Shown: positions 12,101 to 22,467 of the stretch, in pieces
Numbering within the stretch: the stretch's first letter is position 1
How the letters are laid out: each line of letters begins with the position of its first letter
Assembly: GCA_010093605.1 (NCBI GenBank)
Contig: MU004202.1
Span: 135,560-199,559, forward strand
DNA: 64,000 nt
Direction of reading: 5' to 3'
Source of the DNA: Lophium mytilinum
Taxonomy: Eukaryota; Ascomycota; Dothideomycetes; Mytilinidiales; Mytilinidiaceae
Notes under the pieces: model-generated
Told to the model about the DNA's origin: nothing
What the model saw: only the letters and a program-made list of their open reading frames with translations
The model's database searches: none
Position numbers and translations under genes: made by a program

Positions 12101-13331
12101 GAGAAGTCCGCATCCTTCGCTTGCGAGGCCACCTCCGCCATCAAAACCGTCGCCTCCCTGACAAGAGAAGTTGACGTCTGGACCCAATACCACGACCAGA
12201 TCACAAGCCAAAACAAAGACGGCGTCAAAGCCATCCTTCAATCATCCTCCCTCTACGCCGCCTCCCAAGCCTTCAACTTCTTCTGCACAGGTCTCGGCTT
12301 CTGGTACGGCGGCAGCCTCCTCGGCCATGGCGAGTACGACATGTTCCAATTCTTCGTCGTCTTCTCCTCCGTCATCTTCGGCGCGCAATCCGCCGGCTCC
12401 GTTTTCGCCTTCGCGCCTGATATCAGCAAAGCCAAGGGCGCCGCGTCCATGTTCAAGACCCTCTTCGACCGCAAGCCCACCATCGACGCGTGGTCCCAGG
12501 ACGGCATCAAGATGCACGACATGGACGGCTACGTCGAGTTTCGCGACGTGCATTTCCGCTACCCGACCCGCCCGAACCAGCCCGTTCTTCGCGGACTAAA
12601 TATCAGCGTCAAGCCAGGCCAGTACGTCGCCCTCGTTGGCGGCAGTGGATGCGGCAAGAGCACGACCATCCAACTCCTCGAGCGCTTCTACGACCCCCTC
12701 GTCGGCGGCGTGTACGTCGATGGGCAAAACATCGCGAATCTGAACGTGAACGACTACCGCAAGCACATCGCACTGGTCAGCCAAGAGCCGACGCTCTACC
12801 AGGGCACGATCAAAGACAACATCTTACTCGGCGCGGATACCAAGGGTGTTGAAGTGCCGGAACATGCCATCATCAAGGCCTGCCAGGACGCGAATATCTA
12901 CGACTTCATTATGTCGCTCCCGTAAGTCACCGTACCCTGAGAAGCACAGGAATATCGCTTATTTGATATGCAGTGAGGGCTTCAATACCGTCTGCGGCAA
13001 CAAAGGCGGCCTCCTCTCCGGCGGGCAGAAACAGCGCATCGCCATCGCGCGCGCGCTCCTCCGCGACCCTAAGATCCTACTCCTTGACGAGGCGACGTCG
13101 GCGCTGGACTCGGAGTCCGAAGCTGTGGTGCAGGCCGCTCTTGACGCGGCAGCACAGGGTCGGACGACGATTGCCGTCGCGCATCGCTTGTCGACGATTC
13201 AAAGAGCGGATGTGATTTACGTGTTTGATCAGGGGCAGGTGGTCGAGCATGGCACGCACAGGGAGTTGCTTGGGCGGAGAGGACGGTACTTCGAGTTGGT
13301 TAATATGCAGAGTTTGGAGAGGGCTGGGTAG
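9126..13331 (+). CDS. Full-size ABCB (MDR/Pmd1-type) ABC transporter
   Basis: Membrane efflux pump of the multidrug-resistance/Ste6 class, organised TMD-NBD-TMD-NBD. Exons are 9126-9527, 9580-10257, 10307-12921 and 12974-13331. Introns of 52, 49 and 52 nt have GT/AG ends and restore one frame of 1350 residues, normal for the family. NBD1 shows Walker [10 protein letters not shown] (about residue 475), signature LSGGQ and Walker [16 protein letters not shown]2 shows GGSGCGKST (about 1140), LSGGQ and [11 protein letters not shown]. The first transmembrane helix begins near residue 110 after a hydrophilic N-terminus. An acidic linker (about 690-760) separates the halves. Both nucleotide sites carry the key residues, so both look competent. 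Substrate cannot be read from sequence: drug, pheromone and lipid export are all possible. No biosynthetic cluster lies beside it. Confidence 0.93.
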
Positions 13332-13898
13332 AGGATGGTGGGGTGGTGCATTGCGTGGCGTTTTTCCTTGTCGGACTTTTGAGCGATGGGCTGGATGATG
13401 GCATGATTGGTGTTGGATATGTTTTGAAGAGGTGTTTCGTTCTTTACTATTCTATTCTTTGAGCGGGTTTTTAGAAACACTTGGATCAGCTATCATATGA
13501 TATTGTTCCCTCCTCAAGTTGTGTGAGATTTGATATCGCGGATTTGAGGGAGATGGCTTCAACTCTGCACGTAACTTTACGGGTCAGCATGAGTCCTCTA
13601 CGCAGAACAGATCCTCTCGCACATACCTCTCTCGAACCCGAAAACGAGAACGAAGCCGGCATCGACGGAGAGACACCCCGGCCTCAGCCTAGCTTGTCTC
13701 CGACGGACATCCATCCTCACCCTCGCCACTCGACAGTCCGTCTCCACCACTCCGCCGGCTCCAGCCACGTGAACATCACCACATATCTCAGATCTCTCCG
13801 GCCTTCCACTGGCCACCCTAGCTCTCGTGGGCTACATGGTCCGTGTCCTCCTCCCCAACCAAGTACCAACTGCCAGCTCGTATACCCCTCACACCCGC
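13332..13898. other. Convergent 3' region of ABC transporter and swi5
   Basis: This 567-nt region between convergent stop codons probably contains both 3' untranslated regions. Overlapping open frames here have biased Pro/His/Ser composition and no family resemblance, so no gene is called. Confidence 0.55.
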
Positions 13899-15030
13899 TC
13901 AATCCTTCCCCCCAACCCCAAACTCTTCCTGCACCTCCTTGATCCTGACCCCGCGCTGGTCCGCCAGCAGCCCCATGAGGCCCTGTCCGATGTCCTTGAT
14001 CTCGTTGTATGTATGCAGGAGCTTGATGTGGGTGGTTATGAGGTCTTTGGCGATGGGGAGGACGGTTGAGGGGTCTGAGATGTTGGATGGGGGCGAGTTT
14101 GAGGGTGTGCTCGGGGTGGGGGTCTGGAGGAGGGGCGAGATGGTGGGGAGAGCGGCGAAAGTGGCGAGGAGGGCGTCGCGTTCGGCCGTTAGGGTTGAGA
14201 GGGTGGTAGCTAGGTCGGATTTGAGGGATTTGGGGTTTTTCTGGGGAGGTTAGATGGGTTGGGGATGGGTGGGGTGGGGAGGTGCTTACTTGAGGGGTGG
14301 TTTTGGTGGTGGGAGAGGAGGAGCCTGCGTGGGATAAGTCGTCGTGAGTAGGCGGTGCTGTGTGGGTAGGGCTTTCATTTTGAGTGACTGGTGCTTCAGA
14401 ATATGCTTCTGCTGTTGAGATGGTACCGGGGTGATCATCAAGTTGCATGTCCTCCGCGAGTGATGCTTGATCTTCCACTCGAGCAGATGAAGATGAGTCC
14501 GGTACTTGGCCATCAATTGGCATCACAGCTGGGATGTCCTGAACATACTCCACGGGAGCTGGTTCCTCCGATGCTGCTGGCGCTTCTGCTACTAAAGTTG
14601 TAGTGGAGTGGGTATCAAGAAGCATGTCATCCGCGAGTAACACCTGGTCTTCTCTTCGAGCTACCAAGGGCGAATTTCGCATCAGATCTGAACTCTCCTG
14701 GTGGTCTTCGTCCGAAGCGGCTTGTTCTTCTATAGCAGTCGATTGCTGTGCTATTGCACTTAAGACGGGCTGATCATTAGTTGGGACGCGTTCTTCGAGT
14801 ATCTTCTCGTCTTTTAGAAGAGTGATAGAATCCGAATCTTTTTCTTCTTCATCTACTGGCTCCATAGCAGACGCTGGGTGGACTTTGACTAGGACTTCAA
14901 GAACTTTCGTCGCTTTTGTGCTCGTATCTACCTTTGTGTTGCTTACGTCGTCGGGAGATGAGGTCAAAAACTCGTCTTCAGAGTCTGGTATTTCCGTTTT
15001 GTCTGCATATTTGGAGCTGTTTCCGGGCAT
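13899..15030 (-). CDS. swi5: Swi5/Sae3-family recombination mediator with long N-terminus
   Basis: Predicted Swi5-family protein, which with a Sfr1-type partner promotes Rad51/Dmc1 strand exchange. Two exons, 15030-14290 and 14240-13899, flank a 49-nt intron (GTAAGC donor, CCCCAG acceptor). Reading through the intron gives meaningless Pro/His-rich sequence; splicing instead yields the Swi5 domain. Its helical heptad region contains LKSDLATTLSTLTAERDALL. The hallmark C-terminus contains LLHTYNEIKDIGQGLMGLLA, then DQRGVRIKEVQEEFGV, ending 17 residues after the DQRG motif. The product is about 360 residues, whereas yeast Swi5/Sae3 proteins are under 100. The extra 245 residues are acidic and Ser/Thr-rich with PDSEDEF near the start, probably disordered. 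The conserved C-terminus supports function; the role of the extension is unknown. Confidence 0.88.
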
Positions 15031-15480
15031 GTTGGAAGGCGGAGGGGTACCACGGGTAGTCGCGATCAGGTCAGTAGCAATGCGGGTTGGTTTTCAATTA
15101 AACAGTATGACGAAAAGGTGAACTGAGATTTCTTTTATACCCACGGCATATACCGGATTTGAAGCTGTAGAAGTACCGTTGTGACCCAATGAGGCAGTCC
15201 GCGATGTGGTTGAGGTCTCGGAGGCTCGGCCGGGGCAACAGCGGGTCGAATGATACAAACGGCAAGTCGCTGACGCAGCGTGGTCAATAACGCATGAACA
15301 AAGGCCCGGCCGAAACACCACTCACCAAGCTCCTTTTAATCCTTCCCTGCGCTACAGTGGGCCCGCCTACGAGTCCTACGAACCCGCGAATGTGTTTATA
15401 CGCGTGAACACCCCCGATCCTCCGCACCTGTTCCTTCAACCGTCTCAGACCTCACCACCACGGCGAAGGCCCCCTCCGCC
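15031..15480. promoter_or_regulatory. Divergent promoter swi5 / Ytp1-like, with ACGCGT site
   Basis: The gap of 450 nt separates two divergent starts. One ACGCGT (the MBF/MCB cell-cycle box) lies at 15400-15405, about 370 nt upstream of swi5. This is a single short match, so it is weak. The 60 nt before 15481 are C-rich. Confidence 0.35.
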
Positions 15481-17050
15481 ATGACGACAACGTTAAGAAC
15501 CTGGGTGCCCCTCGGCGTCGCTGCTTCGTGCCTCTTGGTGACAGTTGCTGCGCACGAGCATCATGAGGATAAGATAGAGGATGGCCATTCTGTCTCCGCC
15601 GACCCCATAGTATGTTGAGGATGCTGCAAAAGGAATGCGACAAGGCCCCGGATGCTGACGGAATTATAGGACTCGATACTATGGATCCATATCCTTATGC
15701 AGACGCTTGCTTGGGGCATATTGTTCCCTACAGGAATGGTTCTTGGGGTATGTTCTCTTCGGCGGCGCAAACAAATTACGACTCCATCTAACCCATCTTC
15801 ATCCAGATGATCCGCTCGCGATGGCACGTCCCAGTCCAAACCACCGGCTCAGTGCTTGCTGTTATAGGATACTTGCTCGGACACAAGCATAAAGGCCGCC
15901 AGTTCACACACAACATCCACGCCACCTTCGCCCCGACTCTAATGCTGTCACTGGTCCTCCAGGTGGTAATGGGTGTATACCTGAAGCTCCATCTCGAGAA
16001 GGGAATCCATGCCCGGATACGGAAAATCGTGATTCTCTGCCACGGCGTTATAGGCAAAATGATGCCAGTCGCCACCTGGGTGCAGATGGTATTCGGAGGC
16101 ATCACAGCCATGGGATTCTGTCGGGAGGACCACCTCGGGCAATGTCTGGCGCACTTTATCATGGGTAGCGCATTCATCGGCTACGGGATTATCATGACAA
16201 TCCTCCTCCTCGTTGGCCAGCTATGGCTCAAGCGATCTGGACGCAGCCAGGAATTCTTCGACTCCCTCGTTATTGCTGCGTGGGGCTGTGTGAACACATT
16301 CACGGAGCACAGGTGGGGCCAGGCGTGGGTGCACAACGACCTCCAGCACACATCAATGGGCATAATCTGGTGGTGTGCGGGATTATTGGGTGTCTGGCTG
16401 AGCAGGAAGAGAGACGGAAGGCCAAAGCGAAACATCATCCCAGGCATGATCATCCTGATCACTGGCTATGGCATGTCGGCCCATCCGCAGAACTTACCAC
16501 TGTCCACAATGGTCCACACATTATTTGGCTACACTCTCATGGCCGCCGGTATTACGCGGATTATTGAAATTGCATTCGTTCTCAGAGACGGTTCCGCAAC
16601 CACCCTAGACGGGTCCGACCCGAGCAGCTTCCAATATCTTCCCCCATTCGTGAGTCTACTCCAAATTTATACACCTCAATCCCACCTGACATTTGCTAGC
16701 TCCTTTATGCTTCCGGTTTCCTCTTCATGGGCGCCACCGAAGAGCAAATGCAGCTCCTCTCCGACAATGGCGTAACGCACGTCTCCTACGTTTTCATCCT
16801 CTACAGCATCGCCTTCCTACTTTTCCTATTCGTCAATATGCTCCTCCACCTGTACGCCGTCTCCACGTGGGGCGAGACTTCCAAATCAGACCCAGAAGCT
16901 CCGCGGACGAACGGGCTGGCAAACGGGCATGCCAGGACTACGGACCACCGCAGGGTCCGCGATGCAGAGGAGTTTGAGCTTGCGGGACTCATGTCGGATG
17001 ATGAGGAGCCGGAGACACCGGTCGCGGCGAAGGGGAGGCATGAGGGATAG
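15481..17050 (+). CDS. Ytp1-like multi-pass membrane protein
   Basis: Integral membrane protein of the yeast YTP1 type (DUF2427 followed by Ytp1 domain), a family distantly like cytochrome b561; molecular role unproven. Exons are 15481-15609, 15670-15747, 15807-16649 and 16700-17050, with introns of 60, 59 and 50 nt, giving 466 residues. A signal peptide precedes HEHHED at about residue 25. Hydrophobic helices continue from DSILWIHILMQTLAWGILF through about residue 400. Paired histidines in and near helices (for example FTHNIHATFAP and VILCHGVIG) resemble b561-type haem ligands, though haem binding is inference. Several conserved-looking loops (FTEHRWGQAW, NDLQHTSMGI) lie between helices. The C-terminus is hydrophilic and acidic (LAGLMSDDEEPETP), probably cytosolic. 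Exon joins keep phase throughout. Confidence 0.85.
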
Positions 17051-17368
17051 TGAATGATAGCTGATGTGAATGAGGTGGTTTTCTCTAGTCTTTGCATGGT
17101 TGGCGTTCAATGGTCGTACCGAATTGGGCTTGGGGTAACTCCGGGAAGTTGGAGCGCTAACTCAGCGGTTGATACTGGATCGAAGGATTCTAGTTGAATC
17201 GTTAAAGAAGAAACCCGTTCTATTTCTATTCAAATCAACATATTCACAAAGGTTTACTTGTTACCGTCCCGTCTTATTGTTGTCTTCATCTGTCGCTGCT
17301 CAGGTAAGAATCCAGTCACAAGACACCCACACTCCTCGATTTCCCGAAGTCGTATTCTGTCAGGTATT

Positions 17369-18830
17369 GATCACATGCCTCACATGCCCCACACGCGCCG
17401 TCCGTGCTTTCAACATCTTTTCCCTATAAAGTCTTCCACGCCCTCGCCGTCTTCGCTTTCTTTCTTCATGAGAGTCGAAAGGGTAGAGGAGGAGGATGAA
17501 AAATGGCAGTAAACGCCTGCCATGTTTGCGTGTGCCTCGGGTGTAGCAAAACCGCTCAAAAGATCAGCTCATGGGCGGGTGTCAGCTCATGGGCGGGTGG
17601 TGGGAGACACTGTTCAAAATCACCAATAGCCTCAACTATGGATTACTGGATCGGGTGTGGTTCATCAACAGAGTGGTCGCCAAGCGCGATGGAGTGGTGG
17701 GGCTAGGGTTTGGGGTGTGGTGCAAAATCCGTTCTATCAACGTCACATGGAGTGTCAGAGGGGAGTGTGGTGGATCAACACTATGGTTCGAGGACGCAAA
17801 TGGGAGGATTTTTGGGGGTGTGGTGCAAAATCAAAGAATGATCGCGGACCATGGAGTGGAGTCGCGGGTCTAGTGCTGGGGGTAAAGGAGGGGTGTGATG
17901 ATGCTCCCTAGCATGCGAGCCTAGAGCTGATAATTCCATTCTCTCTCTAATAGCATTGAGCAGGGACAGGGGTGGTGGTGGAGGAGGGGATCAGTAGTGA
18001 GTTGGTGGCAGCTTCATCTTCCTTGAGGTTGTTGTTCGAGACGTTTGAGAATCGCGAACGAGATCGAGGACTTCATCAATCATCCGTTCACCGGTACTTT
18101 CCTATCTCATCGTCAATCATCCCGTTATATCCTATCTCATCACATTTCATGCCTCCGCTCACCCCACAGTACTGATTGTAACCTATCTGTCTCATCCCAA
18201 GCCGCTTCAACGCCCAATCCGTTCTCGACGAAAGGAACCCGCATCTAAGGCTCTGATCTCTCGTCCCCGTGATTCTTTACAGCCAGTGCTAGGTAGTGAC
18301 ATAGCTCACGCTGCTCACATGTCTCCCACGTGTTCTTCCCTTTCTTTTTCATAAAAATCTCCACCCTCCTTCCTTCATCCACTTTTCTTCATGGGTTCGG
18401 ACGCGGAGGAGACGAGGAGAACGAGAAGGGAGAGGAGGGGAATAAAAAAGTTTAAACTTCCTTACCATGACTGCGTGTGCGTTCAGCGCAGCAAAAGCAA
18501 GAACGCGTTATCCTCATGGGCGTGTGGTGAATCGCTGGAGTCCAAACCTGAAGATCGCGAAGCCGATGAGGTGCGGATTGAGCATCGTGCATAGTCACGT
18601 GCTCCACCCTCACTCTCGATCTCTTCTGAGTATAAAGTCTTCTACTCACTCGCCGTCTTCAGTTCTTTCATGGTGGTGGCACGGAAAGGTCGAGGAGGAT
18701 CAAGTGTTGGAAGAGGAGTTTGTGTGTGCCTCGGGTGCAGCAACAGATCGGTACTCCGACAAATGGGAGGACTGGGGGGGGCCTGAAAGCAAAACCGCGA
18801 CAATCACCCGCCCCATGGCGTAGATCTGGT
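17369..18830 (+). repeat. Three diverged copies of a TATA-ATG repeat unit
   Basis: Three segments share the same order of motifs: a CACATG/CACGTG-type site, a TATA-like box, a pyrimidine-rich run of about 40 nt, an ATG, a GA-rich stretch, then a G/T-rich block near GTGTGCCTCGGGTG. Copy A: TATAAA at 17425, ATG at 17468, block at 17528. Copy B: ATAAAA at 18351, ATG at 18391, block at 18473. Copy C: TATAAA at 18631, ATG at 18670, block at 18722. A and C share ATAAAGTCTTC and CTCGCCGTCTTC; A and B share CTCATGGGCG. The ATG frames encode unrelated short peptides (14, 67 and 37 codons), so if these were genes they have decayed; otherwise the conserved part is non-coding. Confidence 0.6.
17564..17599 (+). 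repeat. Short tandem duplication inside repeat copy A
   Basis: The word CAGCTCATGGGCGGGTG occurs twice in direct succession with a period of 19 nt. Further right, the 18-mer GGGGTGTGGTGCAAAATC recurs exactly at 17712-17729 and 17815-17832, 103 nt apart. Confidence 0.8.
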
Positions 18831-19822
18831 GAGTAGATGCGGTGATCACCATCAGGAGCTTCAGTCTGCAATAGACCAGTAAACGATACCCTAATGATGT
18901 AAAACAGTATCTCAAAAACAAAGCAGTGAAGTAGTGAAGTGATGAAATAACATTCAACTGCGTTAGGACCTATAACATACCACACGGGCAGCAGCAAAAC
19001 AACCAGCTAGCCTGAGCATTTCCCGATGGTACTCAGATCGAAAATTCCTTAACTCTCTTCAAGTTACGGTGGGATTTGGTAATTTTGGGCGTAGATTGAG
19101 ACAAAGTGGGGTGATGTTCACTAGCTTTAGACGTTCCTAGTGATATCTTTCTCCTACTTGATAGTACAGCTCAGCTAGTCTTTTCCATGTGAAGGAGCCT
19201 CAGCTCGTTTGCGCGTAGGATTTCATCTTTCCTTCAGCAATACCGTTCGAGTAGTGACCGAAGTGATGGAAATCATGTACAGAAAGAGGTTCCAGTCATC
19301 ACCATGCTCATCAACACCGAACCTCCCTTTTCATCACGACCCGAGCTCCTCCACCAAGTCTGGCCATGAAAGGTCTCCGACTGTGTTGATACCACAGATC
19401 AACCTCCGCCGCCAACTCCACCCATCAGACTGGTCTGGAAAGCCTTTTGATTACCAACTCTCTCCCCACAATCCCCACATATCAAACCACCTGCGATGGT
19501 TTGACACAGACATCGTGGTTGATATTTAAGGGTTCTGAAGCCGCTGAATCTTCCTCCTGCCCCTGGAGTTCGAGAGTTGCAGAGCAGAGGAGTTTTATAG
19601 GAAACGAGGTTTGAGGGTGATGTAAGCTTCATGTGATTTGTCACATGTTTTATCCTCGAACTAAGATGGGCGTGAGACGAGAGAATTGGAGTTAATGGAA
19701 TATGCGGATGTTTGGAGATCCAAGGATTCTGATGGGACTTGCTACATTGCTCGCCCGCAAAAGAATACACATCAACGAAGACCCTATCTCAATTAACTCA
19801 AAGAAAACCCATAACCAACCCC

Positions 19823-20998
19823 TCAATACCTCATCACCGCGTCAAACCTAGCCTCAGCATCCTGCTGCCCCTTAACATTAATCTCCCTCTCCCTCGCCCT
19901 CTCCCACTCCCTAATCCGCTCCTTGACCCCACCCCCCTTCAGCCCCCTCTTCCCCTCCCACCCATCCCTTACAAATCGCTGCCACGTCACAATCTCAAAC
20001 CCACTCCCCCCAACCCTCTTAACCTCATACTCCAGCTCCCACTCATGCCGCCACAACGCCAAACACTCCGCTTTACACAACACCCCCTCCCCATGCAGCA
20101 GCTTACACGCAATCGCCGCCACCAAGAACGCCGCCGGGATGTCAATCGCCAACCCCAGCTCTTTCACGATGCGCGCAATATCCGGCTTCGAGAACCCCGC
20201 TGCGCCAACCGGCAGCGTGAGCTGGTGCCGTGCGCGGAGGAGGAGGCCTGTGGGGTGGAACAGCGGCGTGAAGGCGTGGACGTAGAAGACGTGGTCGTAG
20301 CCGCGGTTGCCCAGGCCGAGGGAGGCGGCGGGGAGGGCGCCGCTCCAGGTGCAGGCGAGGACGTGGAGGCAGGGTTTGCGGCGGTGGGCGAGGGAGACGA
20401 TGGTGGTGTGGAGGAGGGAGTAGCGGGGGTAGGAGGGGAGGCGGGGGGAGAAGGTGAAGAGGGCTTGCGATGGGTCTGCGCCCGCAGGGGGAATAGAGGT
20501 TCCGCCTGGGCTGGAGGTCGGAGGGCCGGGTTTGGGGGAGTGGATGTTGCGGTGGAGTCGGCAACAGCGGGCGCAGTGGAAGTAGCGGGGGTCGTCTTTT
20601 TGGAGAAGTTGCAAGAGAGAGTAGAGCTCGGCGCTGTCTTTTGTAGCTGCGAGAGCTGACCAGACGCGGCCGTCGAGAGCGGCGTAGAAGAAGTGGGACG
20701 TTACCGCGAGGCAGGCGGATGATGAAGGGGACAGGAAGGTAGAGACGTGTTGGATGAGCTCAACTGGTAGGGAAGAAAAGATGGTTTGTTTGGTGGAAAA
20801 GGGGTTGGAGTTTGATGTTTTTCTCGATTCTGCGGTGGAGGGCCAGAGTGAGGACGATCGTTTGAATCTGGATAAGATAGAAGAGCTTGTCTCTGGCTGG
20901 GATGTCCAGGCTTTGTGGTGAGTGCCGCACGGTATCGGAGAGTAGGCACATGGCAGAATCGGGATTGGGCTTGGAGACTTCTGAGAGGTGTCTGCCAT
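19823..20998 (-). CDS. F-box protein
   Basis: Predicted substrate adaptor of an SCF ubiquitin ligase. The single-exon frame codes for 391 residues. The N-terminal 70 residues are Ser/Pro-rich and probably disordered. An F-box follows (FSSLPVELIQHVSTFLSPSS, then CLAVTSHFFY, about residues 73-107), with the usual Leu-Pro and hydrophobic spacing that binds Skp1. A CxxC-CxxH-like patch (HCARCCRLH, about 140-148) could bind metal. The remainder is a mixed alpha/beta region with LRR-poor sequence and no substrate-binding family I recognise. The C-terminus is highly charged (KERIREWERAREREINVKG), probably helical. It is not close to the F-box cluster at 54788-61997, lacking those genes' shared blocks. 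The substrate is unknown. Confidence 0.7.
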   Translation of the reverse strand: MADTSQKSPSPIPILPCAYSPIPCGTHHKAWTSQPETSSSILSRFKRSSSLWPSTAESRKTSNSNPFSTKQTIFSSLPVELIQHVSTFLSPSSSACLAVTSHFFYAALDGRVWSALAATKDSAELYSLLQLLQKDDPRYFHCARCCRLHRNIHSPKPGPPTSSPGGTSIPPAGADPSQALFTFSPRLPSYPRYSLLHTTIVSLAHRRKPCLHVLACTWSGALPAASLGLGNRGYDHVFYVHAFTPLFHPTGLLLRARHQLTLPVGAAGFSKPDIARIVKELGLAIDIPAAFLVAAIACKLLHGEGVLCKAECLALWRHEWELEYEVKRVGGSGFEIVTWQRFVRDGWEGKRGLKGGGVKERIREWERAREREINVKGQQDAEARFDAVMRY

Positions 20999-22467
20999 TG
21001 CGGATGGCTTCTTCTTCGTCCAATACGAGGCTGCTAGGATAGCAAGAGGGATCCCAAGGATCCTTTCGAAACTTTGAAGAAGTCTGGAAGATCTTCGCGG
21101 GAGTATCGACGATCTTAGATCTGAAGGCCGAGGTTTAGATCTTAGCCCATAGGCTAGTAGAGATGTGTAGAAAATAAGTATGATACACCGGGATATAGAT
21201 ACGGAAGCATTAAAGTTATAGTGTTGAGTTACAAGCGATGCAAACCCCTCATCGGATCAGCCAGTTGCAGAATAGACTGCCCCAGCAGAGGTAGTTGAAG
21301 TAGGTAAGGAGAAGAAGTCTAACGAGGTTCGCTGTCCGCCAAGATCTGCACCCGCTCGGCCCGCTGATGCCTAACCTTAGTGAGCATACCTAGTATGTAA
21401 CGAGTCATGGCCCTTGCAATAGAAAAGCAGTTTGACAAGGCTTCTAATATCAACGGAAGTTCCTTTACACTTTACTTCTGGTACCTCTGTGCACTTACAA
21501 AGGTCTAGGGAAAGGTCCACATCCTGCACGCTGTTTACATACACCTTTCTAACATCGCCTGAGGTGGCTAAGTAAGAGCTTGAGGTTTGTCAAGTGATGT
21601 ATTGGGATGTCGTTTGGAGAGCTGACAATTTCTGGAAGCACCACAGGATGCGTCAGAAAGGTGCAAGGAAATCTTCGTCCCAGTCCTTTACACAAGCCCC
21701 AAGTACCAAGATACCCGAGCATGTCAAAGCCCCCGAATCCAACTGCGGAGACACAGACGACATATATTGAACCCATCAATTCATATCTAACATCTCTATG
21801 CCGGATCTCACGCCTCCTTCTGATCCGCAGGTAAAAGAAAAGGCCATCGAGCGCATCATATCCATTCTCGGCTTCGATAGCGCCCGCTCTCGACCAATTG
21901 GGGAGCAACGCGCAGCTGCGCTCATCCTCATCCGTTTTTCAACTTCCCTCGAAGTCCCCAAAATTCATCACCGCTACCGCCCTGTGTAAACAAAACTAAG
22001 CCTTCGCAACCAGCAGCCAGGGGCTAGTATCGCTCAAAGCTCAATAGGAGAGACGCTTATTAACCCGCACCCAACCGCCTTCCAACAAAAAAAGTTAAAA
22101 AAAAGCTTCCTCGTCCCTCGAACTTCCCAGAACCAAGAAAGGCCGTGTGGTCGTTAGACAAATAGGGGAATAGGGAAGCCATGCAAAACCTCATCGCAAA
22201 TTGCAACCGTGATATAGGGTAAGGGGCGTGGGTAGAGTAGGAGGATCATACGTACGTAAATGAGGCAAAGCCAAAAGAGTTCCGGATGAAGCCAAGTCGA
22301 AACCCAAAAGGTTGGCGTTGCTCGTAGCCGCTCTAGCACCAAATGCAAGATGCCTGGAACACTGCTGGGAAGGCTAGACGAGACGAGGGCGAGAACGCTC
22401 ATGAATCTGTGCTAAAAGGGAAAGTCCTGAGATATCGGAGACTGTGGTATCTATGATATCGGGGTTT
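20999..22467. other. Intergenic region, F-box gene / cla4
   Basis: This 1.47-kb stretch holds the promoter of the F-box gene on its left and the 3' flank of cla4 on its right. The only candidate coding content is the small plus-strand frame at 21721-21989 (separate entry). Confidence 0.5.
21721..21989 (+). pseudogene. Possible small gene interrupted by a frameshift
   Basis: Two adjacent plus-strand frames read like pieces of one small protein. The first begins at ATG 21721 (MSKPPNPTAETQTTYIEPIN, then SYLTSL). The second, in another frame, begins at ATG 21798 (MPDLTPPSDPQVKEKAIERI) and runs to the stop at 21989 through EQRAAALILIRFSTSLEVPK. Joining them needs a one-base shift near 21797, and I see no intron signals there. 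The composition looks coding, but I recognise no family. It may instead be a 63-residue protein starting at 21798, or no gene at all. Confidence 0.3.

Larger units (their letters stand above)
17051..19822. other. 2.8-kb region without a firm gene; holds diverged repeats
   Basis: No open frame here resembles a known protein. The main structure is a set of three diverged repeat copies at 17369-18830 (listed separately). The right part (18850-19822) shows nothing I recognise beyond short open frames. It includes the 3' flank of the downstream F-box gene on the minus strand. Confidence 0.6.

Noticed and set aside
13717-14240. Continuous minus-strand frame extending past the swi5 intron
   Set aside because: Past 14290 it turns into Pro/His/Arg-rich nonsense, whereas splicing the 49-nt intron switches to the frame encoding a textbook Swi5 C-terminus.
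20142-20564. Pro/Arg-rich minus-strand frame overlapping the F-box gene
   Set aside because: Alternative-frame shadow of the F-box protein, with composition typical of GC-rich antisense frames.
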